A DNA stretch of 64,000 bases from Hydrotalea sp. (GTDB taxonomy: Bacteria; Bacteroidota; Bacteroidia; Chitinophagales; Chitinophagaceae). Below, piece by piece: positions 46,103 to 55,698 of the stretch. The notes under the pieces were generated by a model. It was not told the origin of the DNA. It searched no databases and saw only the letters and a program-made list of their open reading frames with translations. Made by a program: the position numbers and the translations under genes. The DNA lies in assembly GCA_027364735.1 (NCBI GenBank), contig DAHXOT010000030.1, forward strand, positions 16,871-80,870. The letters are read 5' to 3'. Each line of letters opens with the position of its first letter. Positions within the stretch are counted from its first letter, which is position 1.

Positions 46103-47434
46103 ATGAAAAAAATCATTTTAGGCCTCTTAGTTGTGGCTTCTTTATATGCATGTAAAAATAAAAGTGACTATAAAACTTTTGTTCATGACCCCCTTTTATT
46201 TACCAATACTGTTCACGAATTAAATAGTGTGGTAATGGGTAATAATTTTCCTCCAATGATTGCTGCTCGCAATTATGCTTATGCCGCTATTGCAGCTTAT
46301 GAAGTTATTGCTGCAGGATATCCTAATCAATATCAATCTTTGGCAGGTCAATTACACGGATTAACTGAATTACCGAAGCCACAAGCAGGACAGCCTATTG
46401 ATTTTGAGTTTGCCGCATTATTATCATATATAAAAGTAGGAGAATCGGTTACTTTTCCGGAAGGAAGTTTACAACAATATAAAGATAGTATTGTAAACTT
46501 AGCAAAAGAGAAAGGACTACCGAGCGATGTTGAAAAGGCATCACAATTATTTGCCGATTCAATTAGTGCTGTAATTATAAATTGGAGTAAAAATGATAAT
46601 TATGCCAAAACAAGAGGAGCCGAAAAATATAATGTAATAGAAAGTGATCCAAGCCGTTGGGTGCCAACACCTCCAGGTTATTTTCCGGCTACAGAACCAC
46701 ATTGGAAAGAAATTAGAACAATGGTATTAGATAGTGCTAATTTATATACACCTCCCGTTCCATTTAAATTTAATGTTACCGATAAAAATAGCGATTATTA
46801 TAAGCAAGTAATGCAAATAAAGAAAAATGCTATTGATAGTTTAACCGACGAACAAAAACATATTGCCGATTTTTGGGATGATAATGCATTTAAATTAAAT
46901 GTAACAGGGCATGCCATGTTTGGAAGTAAGAAATTTTCTCCTTCCGGTCATTGGATGAGTGTTGTGGGTATTGCATGTAAAAACAGTAAAGCCGATTATC
47001 CAACTACCGTATACGCTTTTGCCAAAACGGGTATTGCATTATTTGATGCATTTATTAGTTGTTGGTGGGCAAAATATACTTACAATACAGTGAGACCAGA
47101 AACAGTGATTAACCGTTATTTTGATGCCAATTGGAGACCATATTTACAAACACCTTCATTTCCGGAATATACCTGCGGACATTGCACTATTTCTGCATCT
47201 GCTGCCGAATCTTTAACCAGTGTATTTGGTGATAATTTACCTTATACCGATAGTACCGAGTTAGAATTTGGTATTAAAAACAGATCGTATAAATCTTTTA
47301 GAGATGCAGCTAATGAAAATATATTAGGCCGCTTCTATGGAGGTATTCATTATTATCCTTCCAATGTTATTGCACATAGCTTAGGCACTAAAATAGGCGA
47401 CTATGTGGTGCAAAAATTAAAGATGAAAAAATAG
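46103..47434 (+). CDS. Vanadium-dependent haloperoxidase/PAP2-family lipoprotein
   Basis: A 443-residue exported lipoprotein (lipobox cysteine C17 in SLYACKNK) of the vanadium chloroperoxidase/acid phosphatase superfamily. The three metal/phosphate-binding blocks are visible: KYTYNTVRPETVINRYF, FPEYTCGHCTISASAAE (H360) and NILGRFYGGIHYYPS. In the second block the usual SGH is CGH, and the next Ser is also Cys. Bacteroidota relatives are often encoded near FG-GAP lipoproteins and SusC/SusD, as here. Activity (haloperoxidase or phosphatase) is not predictable from the sequence. Confidence 0.83.
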   Translation: MKKIILGLLVVASLYACKNKSDYKTFVHDPLLFTNTVHELNSVVMGNNFPPMIAARNYAYAAIAAYEVIAAGYPNQYQSLAGQLHGLTELPKPQAGQPIDFEFAALLSYIKVGESVTFPEGSLQQYKDSIVNLAKEKGLPSDVEKASQLFADSISAVIINWSKNDNYAKTRGAEKYNVIESDPSRWVPTPPGYFPATEPHWKEIRTMVLDSANLYTPPVPFKFNVTDKNSDYYKQVMQIKKNAIDSLTDEQKHIADFWDDNAFKLNVTGHAMFGSKKFSPSGHWMSVVGIACKNSKADYPTTVYAFAKTGIALFDAFISCWWAKYTYNTVRPETVINRYFDANWRPYLQTPSFPEYTCGHCTISASAAESLTSVFGDNLPYTDSTELEFGIKNRSYKSFRDAANENILGRFYGGIHYYPSNVIAHSLGTKIGDYVVQKLKMKK

Positions 47435-47677
47435 TAAAAAAAGAAACTAATCTTTCGTGGTTTCAAAGCAATATACTATGCTGCTTTGATATAGCCGATG
47501 GTATGTACAAATATTGTACTGCATGGTTATAACAACTGCTTAAATATATTTTAATAAGTTTTTTTTATATAAGTTCATAAACAATCGCCCCTCTGTATCA
47601 ACAGTGGGGGCCTTTTTTAATCAATCGTTTTTCAATCAATCAATCATATTTTTCAATCAATTTAAAACCTTACAACA
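47435..47677. other. Structured intergenic region before the porin/TonB-receptor pair
   Basis: The 243-bp gap holds three structures. CAAAGCA/TGCTTTG is a hairpin with an 11-nt loop (47464-47488). GTACAA-ATA-TTGTAC is a perfect inverted repeat (47505-47519). The third is a terminator-like hairpin at 47587-47618. Clustered AATCAAT repeats (about 47622-47661) follow. It does not match a cobalamin or TPP riboswitch that I can recognise. Confidence 0.45.
47587..47618 (+). terminator. Intrinsic terminator before the porin gene
   Basis: GCCCC (47587-47591) pairs with GGGGC (47607-47611), and CTG with CAG inside, with a T/T mismatch. Six T residues follow (47613-47618). It lies about 150 bp after the haloperoxidase gene and 60 bp before the next gene, so it could be an attenuator as well as a transcript end. 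Confidence 0.6.
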
Positions 47678-48742
47678 ATGAAAAGGATTATTTCGGTATT
47701 ATTTATTATGTTATTAAATTATCAAACATATTCTCAGGGTTGCGTTGCTATTCGCAGTACAGGCGGTATTTCCAATATGAGCCATACCGATAGCAGCAAA
47801 TGGCAATTAAATATTAATAATCGATATTTTAAATCGTATAAGCATTTTGTAGGTACTACCGAACAGAAACAGAGAATTGAGTTAGGCAATAATGTAATTA
47901 ATCATAGTTATGCAACCGATATTTCTATTTTGCATAAAATTAATTCAAGATGGTCTGTATTAATTGATTTACCTATACTATCTAATACCCGATCTTCTTT
48001 ATACGAGCATAGTAATGTTGGTCGATATAACACTCAATCTTTTGGGATAGGCGATATTCGATTGGCAGTATATAGTTGGATTGTAGATCCTCATAAAATG
48101 CCTAAAGGAAATGTACAAATTGGATTAGGAATAAAATTGCCAACAGGAAATTATAATTATCAAGATTATTTTCATGTAACAACCGATTCTGTGAGATTAG
48201 GCCCGGTTGACCAATCTATTCAATTAGGCGATGGTGGTACAGGATTAACTTTTGAATTGAATTCATTTTATAATATATCTCATACTATCAGTCTATATCA
48301 AAACTTTTATTACTTAAGTAATCCTCGTGAACAAAATGGGATATCAACTACACGTGGCGGTAATGCTTCTGCATTATCTATTAAAAACGGAAGTAATGTA
48401 ATGAGTGTTCCTGATCAAGTTATGTTGAGAGGTGGATTAAATGCAACTATTAAAAAAACTATTTATTCTTTGGGAGTGCGTTACGAGGCAATACCTGTAA
48501 CAGATTTAATAGGGGCTAGTGGTGGTTTTAGAAGGCCAGGATATGTTATTTCAGCAGAACCTGGATTTATTTATAATACAAAAAAAGTAAGCTATTATGC
48601 TTTTGCTCCGGTTGCTTTAGTACGCAGCAGAACACAAAGTATACCAGATAAAATAACAACCGCTTTAACAGGCAAATACACACAAGGCGATGCTGCATTT
48701 GCAGATTATTCAATTACAATTGGATGTAGTATTAATTTATAA
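47678..48742 (+). CDS. Outer-membrane beta-barrel protein
   Basis: A 354-residue exported protein with a signal peptide (MKRIISVLFIMLLNYQTYSQ). The rest reads as alternating amphipathic strands with aromatic girdle residues (WSVLIDLPILSN, VQIGLGIKLPTGNYNYQDYF, SLYQNFYYLSNPRE, TIYSLGVRYEAIPV) and ends in a strand (DYSITIGCSINL). This fits a porin-like or transporter-type barrel similar to the MetA-like phenol-degradation family, but the exact family is uncertain. It lies 36 bp upstream of the TonB receptor and is probably co-transcribed. Confidence 0.6.
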   Translation: MKRIISVLFIMLLNYQTYSQGCVAIRSTGGISNMSHTDSSKWQLNINNRYFKSYKHFVGTTEQKQRIELGNNVINHSYATDISILHKINSRWSVLIDLPILSNTRSSLYEHSNVGRYNTQSFGIGDIRLAVYSWIVDPHKMPKGNVQIGLGIKLPTGNYNYQDYFHVTTDSVRLGPVDQSIQLGDGGTGLTFELNSFYNISHTISLYQNFYYLSNPREQNGISTTRGGNASALSIKNGSNVMSVPDQVMLRGGLNATIKKTIYSLGVRYEAIPVTDLIGASGGFRRPGYVISAEPGFIYNTKKVSYYAFAPVALVRSRTQSIPDKITTALTGKYTQGDAAFADYSITIGCSINL

Positions 48743-48778
48743 TTGTAGTTAGCTAAGTGTATTAAAGGAGTTTAAATA

Positions 48779-50977
48779 ATGAAACTGAATTTTTATTTTT
48801 TGCTATTTGTAGTGTTTTGTGCCAATCAACTTAAAGCACAATTATCGATAGAATTGACAGATACCATTATATCTAAACATACCGATAGTATTTCAGTATT
48901 TACCGATTTAAAAAATACTGTTAGATATTTATCAGATATCAATGGTGTAACTATTAATGCCGGTAAAAAAACGAATCTTATTGATATAGATAAATTAAAT
49001 GCCAATATTTCTCAAGTAGTAGTTCGCCAAATTTTTGCAAAGGTACCGGGAATAACTTTTTGGGATATGGATGGTGCCGGAACCCAAATAAATATGGGCT
49101 CTCGAGGAACCGATTCTCATCGGTCTATTGAGATGAATATGCGGCAAAATGGTTATAATACCAATTCAGATATTTTTGGTTATCCCGAAAATCATTATAC
49201 ACCTCCAATGCAAGCCATTCAATCTATTGAATTAATTCGAGGATCGGCTGCATTGCAATATGGCAGTCAATATGGCGGCATGTTAAATCTTGTAATGAAA
49301 GATCCGGATAGTACAAAACCTATTGCAGTAACAACCGAACAAACAGTGGGGTCTAACAATTTATACAACTCTTATACATCGCTTAGCGGAACAAAAAATA
49401 AGGTTAGCTATTTTTCTTATTTTGATTACAGACATGGCGATGGTTGGCGGCCGGATGCAGCTTTTAATTATCATGCTTATTACTTTAATGTAAAATATGC
49501 TATCAGTAATAGAGCAAGTATTGCATTGCAATTTTCGAGAATGGATTATGTACAACAAATTGCCGGCGGATTAACCGATGCTCAATTCAATCAAAATGCA
49601 AAACAATCAACCCGATCAAGAAATTATTTTAATCCCGAAATAAATATTCCTGCCATCATATTTAAATATCAATTATCAAATCAAACACAATTACAAGTAA
49701 TTTCTAATGCGTTGTTTGGACAAAGAAATAGTGTGCAATTTATTAATGCTCCTAACATTGCTGATACCATTAATAAAAGTTTGGGCACTTATAATCCGCG
49801 GCAGGTTGATAGAGATTATTATAGTGCTTTTACAACAGAAGCCAGAATATTACATCAATATCATTTTTTTCATAAAACATCTTCTCTTGCTGCAGGTATA
49901 AGAATATTTGAAGAAACTACTTTACGAAAACAAAAAGGAGTAGGTACAGCCGGAAACAATTTTGATTTAACACTTATTCAGCCGTATGCTATCAATCTTA
50001 AATTTAAAACAAAAAATTATGCAGCATTTGCCGAAAATATTTTTCAAATAAGTAAAAATTTTTCCATTACTCCCGGTGTAAGATGGGAAGTAATTAATAC
50101 GAATATGAGTGGAGTTATTTTTACAAATTATCCCATACAATATGCGGCAAATAGAAATTTTATTTTAGCAGGAACAGGGTTACAATATTCGCTTAAAAAT
50201 AAAAGTCAGTTTTACGGAAATATATCTCAAGAATATCGGCCTTATTTATATGCCAATATTACGCCGGCAGATAGATTAGATATAATAGACCCCAATTTAA
50301 AAGATAGTAAAGGCTATGATGTTGATTTAGGATATAGAAATTGTTTAGGCAATATTTTTCAATTCGATATAAGTGCATTTTATGTGTTTTATGGAAATAG
50401 AGCAGGACTAATAACAAAACAAAATACTAATGGAACTAGTTATCTTTTTACAACAAATATTGGCGATGCAGTTTCAAAAGGAATTGAAGCTTATACCGAG
50501 GTATCGTTAGCAAAATGGTTAAATTTAAATAAGCGATATACCGATATTAGAATATACAACTCACTCGCTTACACCGATGCTCGATATACCAATGCACAAG
50601 TAAATGAATTAGGTACAAATGTTAGCTTAAACGGCAATAGAGTAGAGAGTGTGCCACTTTGGAATAATAAAGCAGGTATTCAATTACAACTAAAATCTTT
50701 CTTTACAGGATTACAAGTTACTTATGTTAGTAAAAGTTATAACGATGCATATAATACTGTATACAGCAGTAATGGTGTAACAGGTATTATTCCTGAATAT
50801 GTTGTTTACGATTGGTCGGTTGGATATTCGTTTAGAAAAGCTTATCGTATTGAAGGTGGAATTAATAATTTATTCAATGAAAAATATTTTGGAAGAAGAA
50901 TAACTTTTTATCCCGGGCCTGGCATATTGCCTGCCGATGGAAGAACATTTTATATAACAGTAAAACTGAAAGTTTAA
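48779..50977 (+). CDS. TonB-dependent receptor, FecA-like
   Basis: A 732-residue outer-membrane receptor without the SusC-type N-terminal extension. After the signal peptide (ending LKAQ), the plug domain shows VRQIFAKVPGITFWDMDGAGTQINMGSRG and IQSIELIRGSAALQYGSQYGGMLNLVMKD. The rest is barrel, with a C-terminal strand ending in aromatic or basic residues. The order and motif style match the iron-siderophore/Fe-dicitrate receptor group, so metal-chelate uptake is the best guess. It follows the beta-barrel gene and ends just before a strong terminator shared with the convergent amylosucrase gene. Confidence 0.85.
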   Translation: MKLNFYFLLFVVFCANQLKAQLSIELTDTIISKHTDSISVFTDLKNTVRYLSDINGVTINAGKKTNLIDIDKLNANISQVVVRQIFAKVPGITFWDMDGAGTQINMGSRGTDSHRSIEMNMRQNGYNTNSDIFGYPENHYTPPMQAIQSIELIRGSAALQYGSQYGGMLNLVMKDPDSTKPIAVTTEQTVGSNNLYNSYTSLSGTKNKVSYFSYFDYRHGDGWRPDAAFNYHAYYFNVKYAISNRASIALQFSRMDYVQQIAGGLTDAQFNQNAKQSTRSRNYFNPEINIPAIIFKYQLSNQTQLQVISNALFGQRNSVQFINAPNIADTINKSLGTYNPRQVDRDYYSAFTTEARILHQYHFFHKTSSLAAGIRIFEETTLRKQKGVGTAGNNFDLTLIQPYAINLKFKTKNYAAFAENIFQISKNFSITPGVRWEVINTNMSGVIFTNYPIQYAANRNFILAGTGLQYSLKNKSQFYGNISQEYRPYLYANITPADRLDIIDPNLKDSKGYDVDLGYRNCLGNIFQFDISAFYVFYGNRAGLITKQNTNGTSYLFTTNIGDAVSKGIEAYTEVSLAKWLNLNKRYTDIRIYNSLAYTDARYTNAQVNELGTNVSLNGNRVESVPLWNNKAGIQLQLKSFFTGLQVTYVSKSYNDAYNTVYSSNGVTGIIPEYVVYDWSVGYSFRKAYRIEGGINNLFNEKYFGRRITFYPGPGILPADGRTFYITVKLKV

Positions 50978-51043
50978 AATAATTCAATGCAGCAATAGTT
51001 GCGTTGTTAAGTTTAGTTTTTGATTACAATTGTTAGGTTAAGT

Positions 51044-51074
51044 AAAGCCGGGTAATTCCTTACCTGGCTTTTTT
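51044..51074. terminator. Bidirectional terminator between the TonB receptor and amylosucrase
   Basis: AAAGCCGGGTAA (51044-51055) pairs with TTACCTGGCTTT (51060-51071) with one G-U pair and a 4-nt loop. On the plus strand it runs into six T residues (51069-51074). On the minus strand it directly follows the amylosucrase stop, but with a weaker T-tract. Confidence 0.8.
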
Positions 51075-53025
51075 ATTTCGCTTCTAAAATAGCAAATGAA
51101 TAAGGTTCTAAAATTAAATATTCATTATCGTTACCTACTACATATTCTTTGTTTGCGAAGTGATCAAATAAAACGGAGGGCTTTAATCCTATTTCTTTAA
51201 ATGCAAACCAAGTTATATACGAAGCTTTATTTTTAAAATTGAATAAGCAAAATATATGTTGTTCGCCATAACTTCTTATATATCCTGCAACATGAATATT
51301 ATAAGGTGTTATCCATCGTATATTTTTATAATCGGCCAATGCAGTTAATTTTTTTCTGATGGAAATTAGTTTTTGTGTGGCCGAAAAAATTCTTTGTTCA
51401 ATGCTGCCTTCTTTAGTTATATTTTTATTTTTTTCCCAATTAATTATGGGGCGATGCATCCATCGGTTATCATAACTTTTTGCTTCATCGTTTAAATAAG
51501 AATAGTCGTTGGTATATCCCAATTCATCTCCATAAAAAATCATTGGAATACCACCCAGAAAAAAGCTATGTGCTTGCATTAAAATTATTTTGTTAATCGC
51601 TTCATCAATTGCAACATTATTGTTTTCGTTAATGGCTTTTTCTAAACCGCATAACGATGCTAATGATCCACTAATTCTGGCATCTTGTGTTTTAGGATTT
51701 ACAGAAAATAAAGCACCTTTAGCAGTACTGCCTTCAAAATTGCCGGAATAATATTCTTGTAAAAATTTTCTGTGGTAGTAAGGGTTATAGCCGGCTTGTT
51801 CAATCATATAATTATCGTAGCCTAAGCCAATATCATCGTGGCAGCGAGTATAATTTATCCAAGTAGTGCCAAAAGGTTTTTGCAATATTTGGTGTTGTGC
51901 AGCCAGCATTACTCTTGTATCGGCTGTTGCTAATGCATCCCATTGCAATGCCATGTGAGTGGCATTATATGCTACATCGCATTCTTTGGCAACATATAAA
52001 TCGGTTCCAAAATATTTTAGTATTTGTTTTGGGGCAACAATTGCTTCGCCTAATAAAGCCATACCCGGTGTTGCAACTTGTACACATTGTTTAATTAATC
52101 GCAAAATAGTGTGTGCTTTGGGAAGATTTTGACAGGTAGTACCCAATTGTTTCCAAATAAAAGCAGGTGCATCAATGCGTAAAACATCTACTCCTAAGTT
52201 GGCATAAAAGAAAATAGTATCGAGCATTTCTATAAATACTATTGGGTTGGTATAATTTAAATCCCATTGATAGCGATGGAAAACAGTCATTACCCATTTT
52301 TGGCATTCTTCATTCCATGTAAAATTTCCGGGAGCCGCTTCAGGAAATATTTCGGGCATTGTTTTATCAAATTCATCCGGAAATACTCTGTCATCGAACA
52401 TATAAAAATAGTCCTGATATTTTTTATTTCCTTGTTTTGCTTTTTTAGCCCATTCGTGGTGGTGTGAAGTATGATTTAAAACAATGTCTAACATTAAATA
52501 CATATTTTCGTTATGCATTTTTTGCTGTACTAATTGTAAATCGTTCAGTGTACCAAATCGGCTATCCACTTTTCTAAAATCCGAAACTGCATAGCCTCCA
52601 TCACTTTCTCCGGCTGGGCTTTCGAAAATGGGCATTAAGTGTAAGAAGTTAACACCTAATTTTTTAAAATAATCTAATTTATTGGATAAAGATGTAAGGT
52701 TATTGCAAAACCTATCAACATACAAACTCATTCCGGTTATTTCATTACTTAAAAACCAATTACCTTTTTGTTCTTTAATGGCGTCTTTTTGTTTTAGTAT
52801 GGAAGACCGATGATGATAGCCATTAAGAATGGTTTGTAATAATTGTTCGAAAATTTCTTTCTTCTGTGGATGACTGCCATATAATTCTTCATACAAAGCT
52901 TGTATAGCAGTTGCATTGGCAATAAATCTGGTATAGAACGAATTGTCTTTGTCTTTGCAATCAATTTGTGGATTAGCTGCAAAAATTATTTGGTTGATGG
53001 ATTGATGTAAAGAATATTCGTACAT
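51073..53025 (-). CDS. Amylosucrase (GH13 subfamily 4 glucansucrase)
   Basis: A 650-residue GH13 enzyme that builds alpha-1,4-glucan from sucrose and releases fructose. The catalytic triad is seen at D285 (LRIDAPAFIWK), E327 (LLGEAIVAPKQ) and D397 (TRCHDDIGL), close to the numbering of Neisseria amylosucrase (D286/E328/D393). The N-terminal helical extension typical of amylosucrases covers about residues 1-90. No signal peptide, so it is cytoplasmic. It is last in an operon after the fructokinase and a sugar MFS transporter, which complete a route from sucrose to glycogen-like glucan and fructose phosphate. A dual amylase-like activity on glucans cannot be excluded. Confidence 0.9.
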   Translation of the reverse strand: MYEYSLHQSINQIIFAANPQIDCKDKDNSFYTRFIANATAIQALYEELYGSHPQKKEIFEQLLQTILNGYHHRSSILKQKDAIKEQKGNWFLSNEITGMSLYVDRFCNNLTSLSNKLDYFKKLGVNFLHLMPIFESPAGESDGGYAVSDFRKVDSRFGTLNDLQLVQQKMHNENMYLMLDIVLNHTSHHHEWAKKAKQGNKKYQDYFYMFDDRVFPDEFDKTMPEIFPEAAPGNFTWNEECQKWVMTVFHRYQWDLNYTNPIVFIEMLDTIFFYANLGVDVLRIDAPAFIWKQLGTTCQNLPKAHTILRLIKQCVQVATPGMALLGEAIVAPKQILKYFGTDLYVAKECDVAYNATHMALQWDALATADTRVMLAAQHQILQKPFGTTWINYTRCHDDIGLGYDNYMIEQAGYNPYYHRKFLQEYYSGNFEGSTAKGALFSVNPKTQDARISGSLASLCGLEKAINENNNVAIDEAINKIILMQAHSFFLGGIPMIFYGDELGYTNDYSYLNDEAKSYDNRWMHRPIINWEKNKNITKEGSIEQRIFSATQKLISIRKKLTALADYKNIRWITPYNIHVAGYIRSYGEQHIFCLFNFKNKASYITWFAFKEIGLKPSVLFDHFANKEYVVGNDNEYLILEPYSFAILEAK

Positions 53026-53063
53026 AATATTTGATACTGTATGTAAAAAGAGAATTGTTTCGA

Positions 53064-54059
53064 TTATTGAAAAATAGAATTGTTCAAGTGCTTAAAAGCT
53101 TCCATTGCACCTAAAAATTCGCAGGTTCTTGCTCCGGCTTTATTGCCATTTTCAATAATTTTTTTCCAATCAGTTATACTCATTAAATTTATTTCTTCTC
53201 TTTTTTTAGTACTTAATTGATATAGAACTGCACCAACAAAAGCATCTCCGGCTCCTGTAGTATCTATTGGTTTAATGGAGATACTTTTAATAAGGTATGT
53301 TTGTTGGTTAATACTAAGCAAGGTTCCTTCTTTACCTAAAGTAATGGCAAAAATGGCCGAAGATTTTTTTTGTAAAACTTCAACTGCACTATCTACGGTA
53401 GTTGTATTGGTAAGTAACATGGCTTCTTCATCGCTTACTTTAAAGAAAGAGCAGTTGGCAATAAAATTCCATGATTGCTGAATAAAGGAATGAATGTTGT
53501 TGCTAAATAGCAAGTGTCTGTAATTAGGATCGAAGCTGATAAAAATATTTGCATCAATTGCTTTGTGTAGTAAATGCAAGTAAGCTTTTTGCAAAGTGCC
53601 CGGTAAAAATGCAGTTGCAGATCCAAAGTGAATAATAGAAAATTCTGATATAGGAATGGCATCAATATCTGCTTCGGTTAGTTGTCCATCGGCACCGCGA
53701 TTAAAATAAAAATCTCTTTCGCCATTTTCCATTAGCGAAACAAAGGCAAAAGTGGTAAAATACTTTTCATCTTGTAATACCCATTGTGTATGTATGCCAA
53801 AAGATTGCATTACATCTATTAAATAATTACCAAATGGATCGATGCCCACTTTAGCTGCTAATTGAGCATTACCACCTAATGCGGCAATTGCTGCAGCTAC
53901 ATTGGTAGGTGCTCCACCGGCTTTTTTTAAAAAATTATTTCCATTGGTTAGTGTGCTGCCTTTGTCGGTACAAATCATATCAATTAATGCTTCACCAATA
54001 CAAAGTATTTTACCAGTAAAGGGCAAGATAGAAGTATCATTATTGTTTAGTGTATCCAT
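53064..54059 (-). CDS. Fructokinase (PfkB family)
   Basis: A 331-residue ribokinase-fold kinase that phosphorylates the fructose released by amylosucrase. The substrate-side motifs GKILCIGEALIDMICTDKG and KKAGGAPTNVAAAIAALGG, the middle FNRGADGQL and the C-terminal DTTGAGDAFVGA (catalytic Asp) are typical fructokinase signatures. It sits between the transporter (27 bp) and amylosucrase (38 bp), so it is surely part of the same operon. This context supports fructose rather than ribose as the substrate. Confidence 0.88.
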   Translation of the reverse strand: MDTLNNNDTSILPFTGKILCIGEALIDMICTDKGSTLTNGNNFLKKAGGAPTNVAAAIAALGGNAQLAAKVGIDPFGNYLIDVMQSFGIHTQWVLQDEKYFTTFAFVSLMENGERDFYFNRGADGQLTEADIDAIPISEFSIIHFGSATAFLPGTLQKAYLHLLHKAIDANIFISFDPNYRHLLFSNNIHSFIQQSWNFIANCSFFKVSDEEAMLLTNTTTVDSAVEVLQKKSSAIFAITLGKEGTLLSINQQTYLIKSISIKPIDTTGAGDAFVGAVLYQLSTKKREEINLMSITDWKKIIENGNKAGARTCEFLGAMEAFKHLNNSIFQ

Positions 54060-54086
54060 AATAATAAGTTATTAAATTTTGTTGCA

Positions 54087-55415
54087 TTAATGCGGGGTAT
54101 TGGGTATGCTTATTTCTTCGGGTTTTGTGTTGGATGGTTTCATTAATAAAGTGAAGGATGCAGCAATTAATAATAGTACTCCTGCAAACGAAATAGCTTT
54201 TCCGGAATTATTATGTAGTATATGCTTTAAAATAAAACCAAATGTGGTATTTTGTAAAATCATGGGTATAACAATCATCATATTAATAATGCCCATATAC
54301 ACGCCATATCTTTCTTTAGGAATATTGCTTACTACCATTAAATAGGGAATGCCCATCATACTTGCCCAACCAATTCCAAAACCGGTTATTGCCACAAATA
54401 GTAAATATTTATTTTCAATATGCGGAAAAAATAAAAAGCCAATACCTGCGAATAATAAACAAAAAATATGTACCCATTTAGCCGAATATTTTTTGGCAAA
54501 CCATACTAAAATAAATGCAGATAAAAAGGTAATAATATTGTACCATCCATTTACTAAACCGGTCCAGCTTACTGCTTTTTCATATAATTGTGGATTATCG
54601 GTGGGAGTAGTTTTAAATACACTTAATGCAATACTTTTTGATGAGTTTTGCCAATAGCAAAATAACGCATACCATTGAAATAAGTATACTAAAGATAATT
54701 GCCACATAATAGCTGGCATATCTTTTATAGCATGAAAAATTTCTTTAAAAGGAGAAAATATATGTAAAGGAGTTAATCGCATTTTTTGCAATTCTTCTTC
54801 AGTTGGCGGTATTTCGGGTGTTGTTTTCATGCTCCACCAAATAGAAGCGATAGAGCATATTGAGCCGAAGAAAAAAGAAGCAAAAACCCAAGTAGGCAAT
54901 TTGCCTGTTTTGCCAATAAATAACATGGGAAAAATAAATAGCGATACGTTGGCTAAAGTTTGACCGAAACCTGTAAAAAAGCTTTGTGCCTGAAAACCTG
55001 TTGGTTGTTGTGATGGATTTAATTTATCGGCAATAAATGCTCTGTAAGGTTCCATTGCGGTATTATTGCCTGCATCTAAAATCCAAAGTAATCCGGCTGC
55101 CATCCATAGTGAACTACTAAATGGATAAAAAAATAAAGCGATACTGCAAAGTAATGCACCCGAAAAAAAATAAGGTTTACGGCGACCAAATTTTGGAATC
55201 CATGTTTTATCACTTAATGCACCAATTATGGGTTGAATGAGTAATCCTGTCATTGGTCCGGCTAAATTCAATAAGGGAATTTGATCGGGCGATGCACCAA
55301 GCATATCATAAATTGGATTAACTGCACTCTGTTGTAATCCAAAACTGTATTGAATTCCAAAGAATCCAACATTCATATTTATAATTTGGCTAAAGCTGAG
55401 CTGTGGTTTTTGCAT
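54087..55415 (-). CDS. MFS disaccharide transporter (SLC45/sucrose-maltose type)
   Basis: A 442-residue polytopic inner-membrane permease with about 12 hydrophobic segments. The N-terminal signature GPMTGLLIQPIIGALSDKTWIPKFGRRKPYF matches the sucrose/maltose:proton symporters of the SLC45-like MFS group. It is the first gene of the operon with fructokinase and amylosucrase, which makes sucrose the most probable substrate. Maltose or a related alpha-glucoside remains possible because the divergent genes handle starch. Its promoter lies at 55445-55473. Confidence 0.85.
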   Translation of the reverse strand: MQKPQLSFSQIINMNVGFFGIQYSFGLQQSAVNPIYDMLGASPDQIPLLNLAGPMTGLLIQPIIGALSDKTWIPKFGRRKPYFFSGALLCSIALFFYPFSSSLWMAAGLLWILDAGNNTAMEPYRAFIADKLNPSQQPTGFQAQSFFTGFGQTLANVSLFIFPMLFIGKTGKLPTWVFASFFFGSICSIASIWWSMKTTPEIPPTEEELQKMRLTPLHIFSPFKEIFHAIKDMPAIMWQLSLVYLFQWYALFCYWQNSSKSIALSVFKTTPTDNPQLYEKAVSWTGLVNGWYNIITFLSAFILVWFAKKYSAKWVHIFCLLFAGIGFLFFPHIENKYLLFVAITGFGIGWASMMGIPYLMVVSNIPKERYGVYMGIINMMIVIPMILQNTTFGFILKHILHNNSGKAISFAGVLLLIAASFTLLMKPSNTKPEEISIPNTPH

Positions 55416-55444
55416 TGATAAAATAGTTTATTCGGTATATAATA

Positions 55445-55473
55445 CAATAGTACTCAGCTTTTGTAATAACAAA
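55445..55473 (-). promoter_or_regulatory. Candidate promoter of the sucrose operon
   Basis: On the minus strand TTTG (55473-55470), a 17-nt spacer and TACTATTG (55452-55445), one mismatch from TAnnTTTG. It would give a leader of about 25 nt before the MFS gene. Confidence 0.45.
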
Positions 55474-55542
55474 GGCATACAATGGTTAGGTTAAGTATTT
55501 AAAGATAAGCAACAGCCTAAACCATAAAAACAAGCAAATAAT

Positions 55543-55556
55543 TGCAATCGATTGTT
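55543..55556. promoter_or_regulatory. Candidate LacI-type operator
   Basis: CAATCGATTG is a perfect palindrome within TTGCAATCGATTGTT. Its spacing and TGCAA/TTG arms resemble the GCAAACGTTTGC operator at the lacI gene. It lies about 70 bp upstream of the sucrose-operon promoter. Confidence 0.45.
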
Positions 55557-55642
55557 GTTTACATCTTTCTTTTGAATATTTTTTGGCAAGATTTAAAGTA
55601 ATTTTATGGAAACAAATGATTTTTATAATAATTTAGTTTTTT

Positions 55643-55666
55643 GTGTAAAAAGTACACATATATTTG
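55643..55666 (+). promoter_or_regulatory. Inverted-repeat operator next to the amylase -7 element
   Basis: GTGTAAAAAGTACAC (55643-55657; TGTGTA/TACACA arms when extended by one base) abuts TATATTTG (55659-55666), an exact -7 element. The same repeat, differing at one spacer base, precedes the downstream susC at 58680-58694. The placement just upstream of the -7 suits an activator or repressor. Confidence 0.6.
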
Positions 55667-55698
55667 CATAATCAATTAATGTGTATTTTTAACACGTT

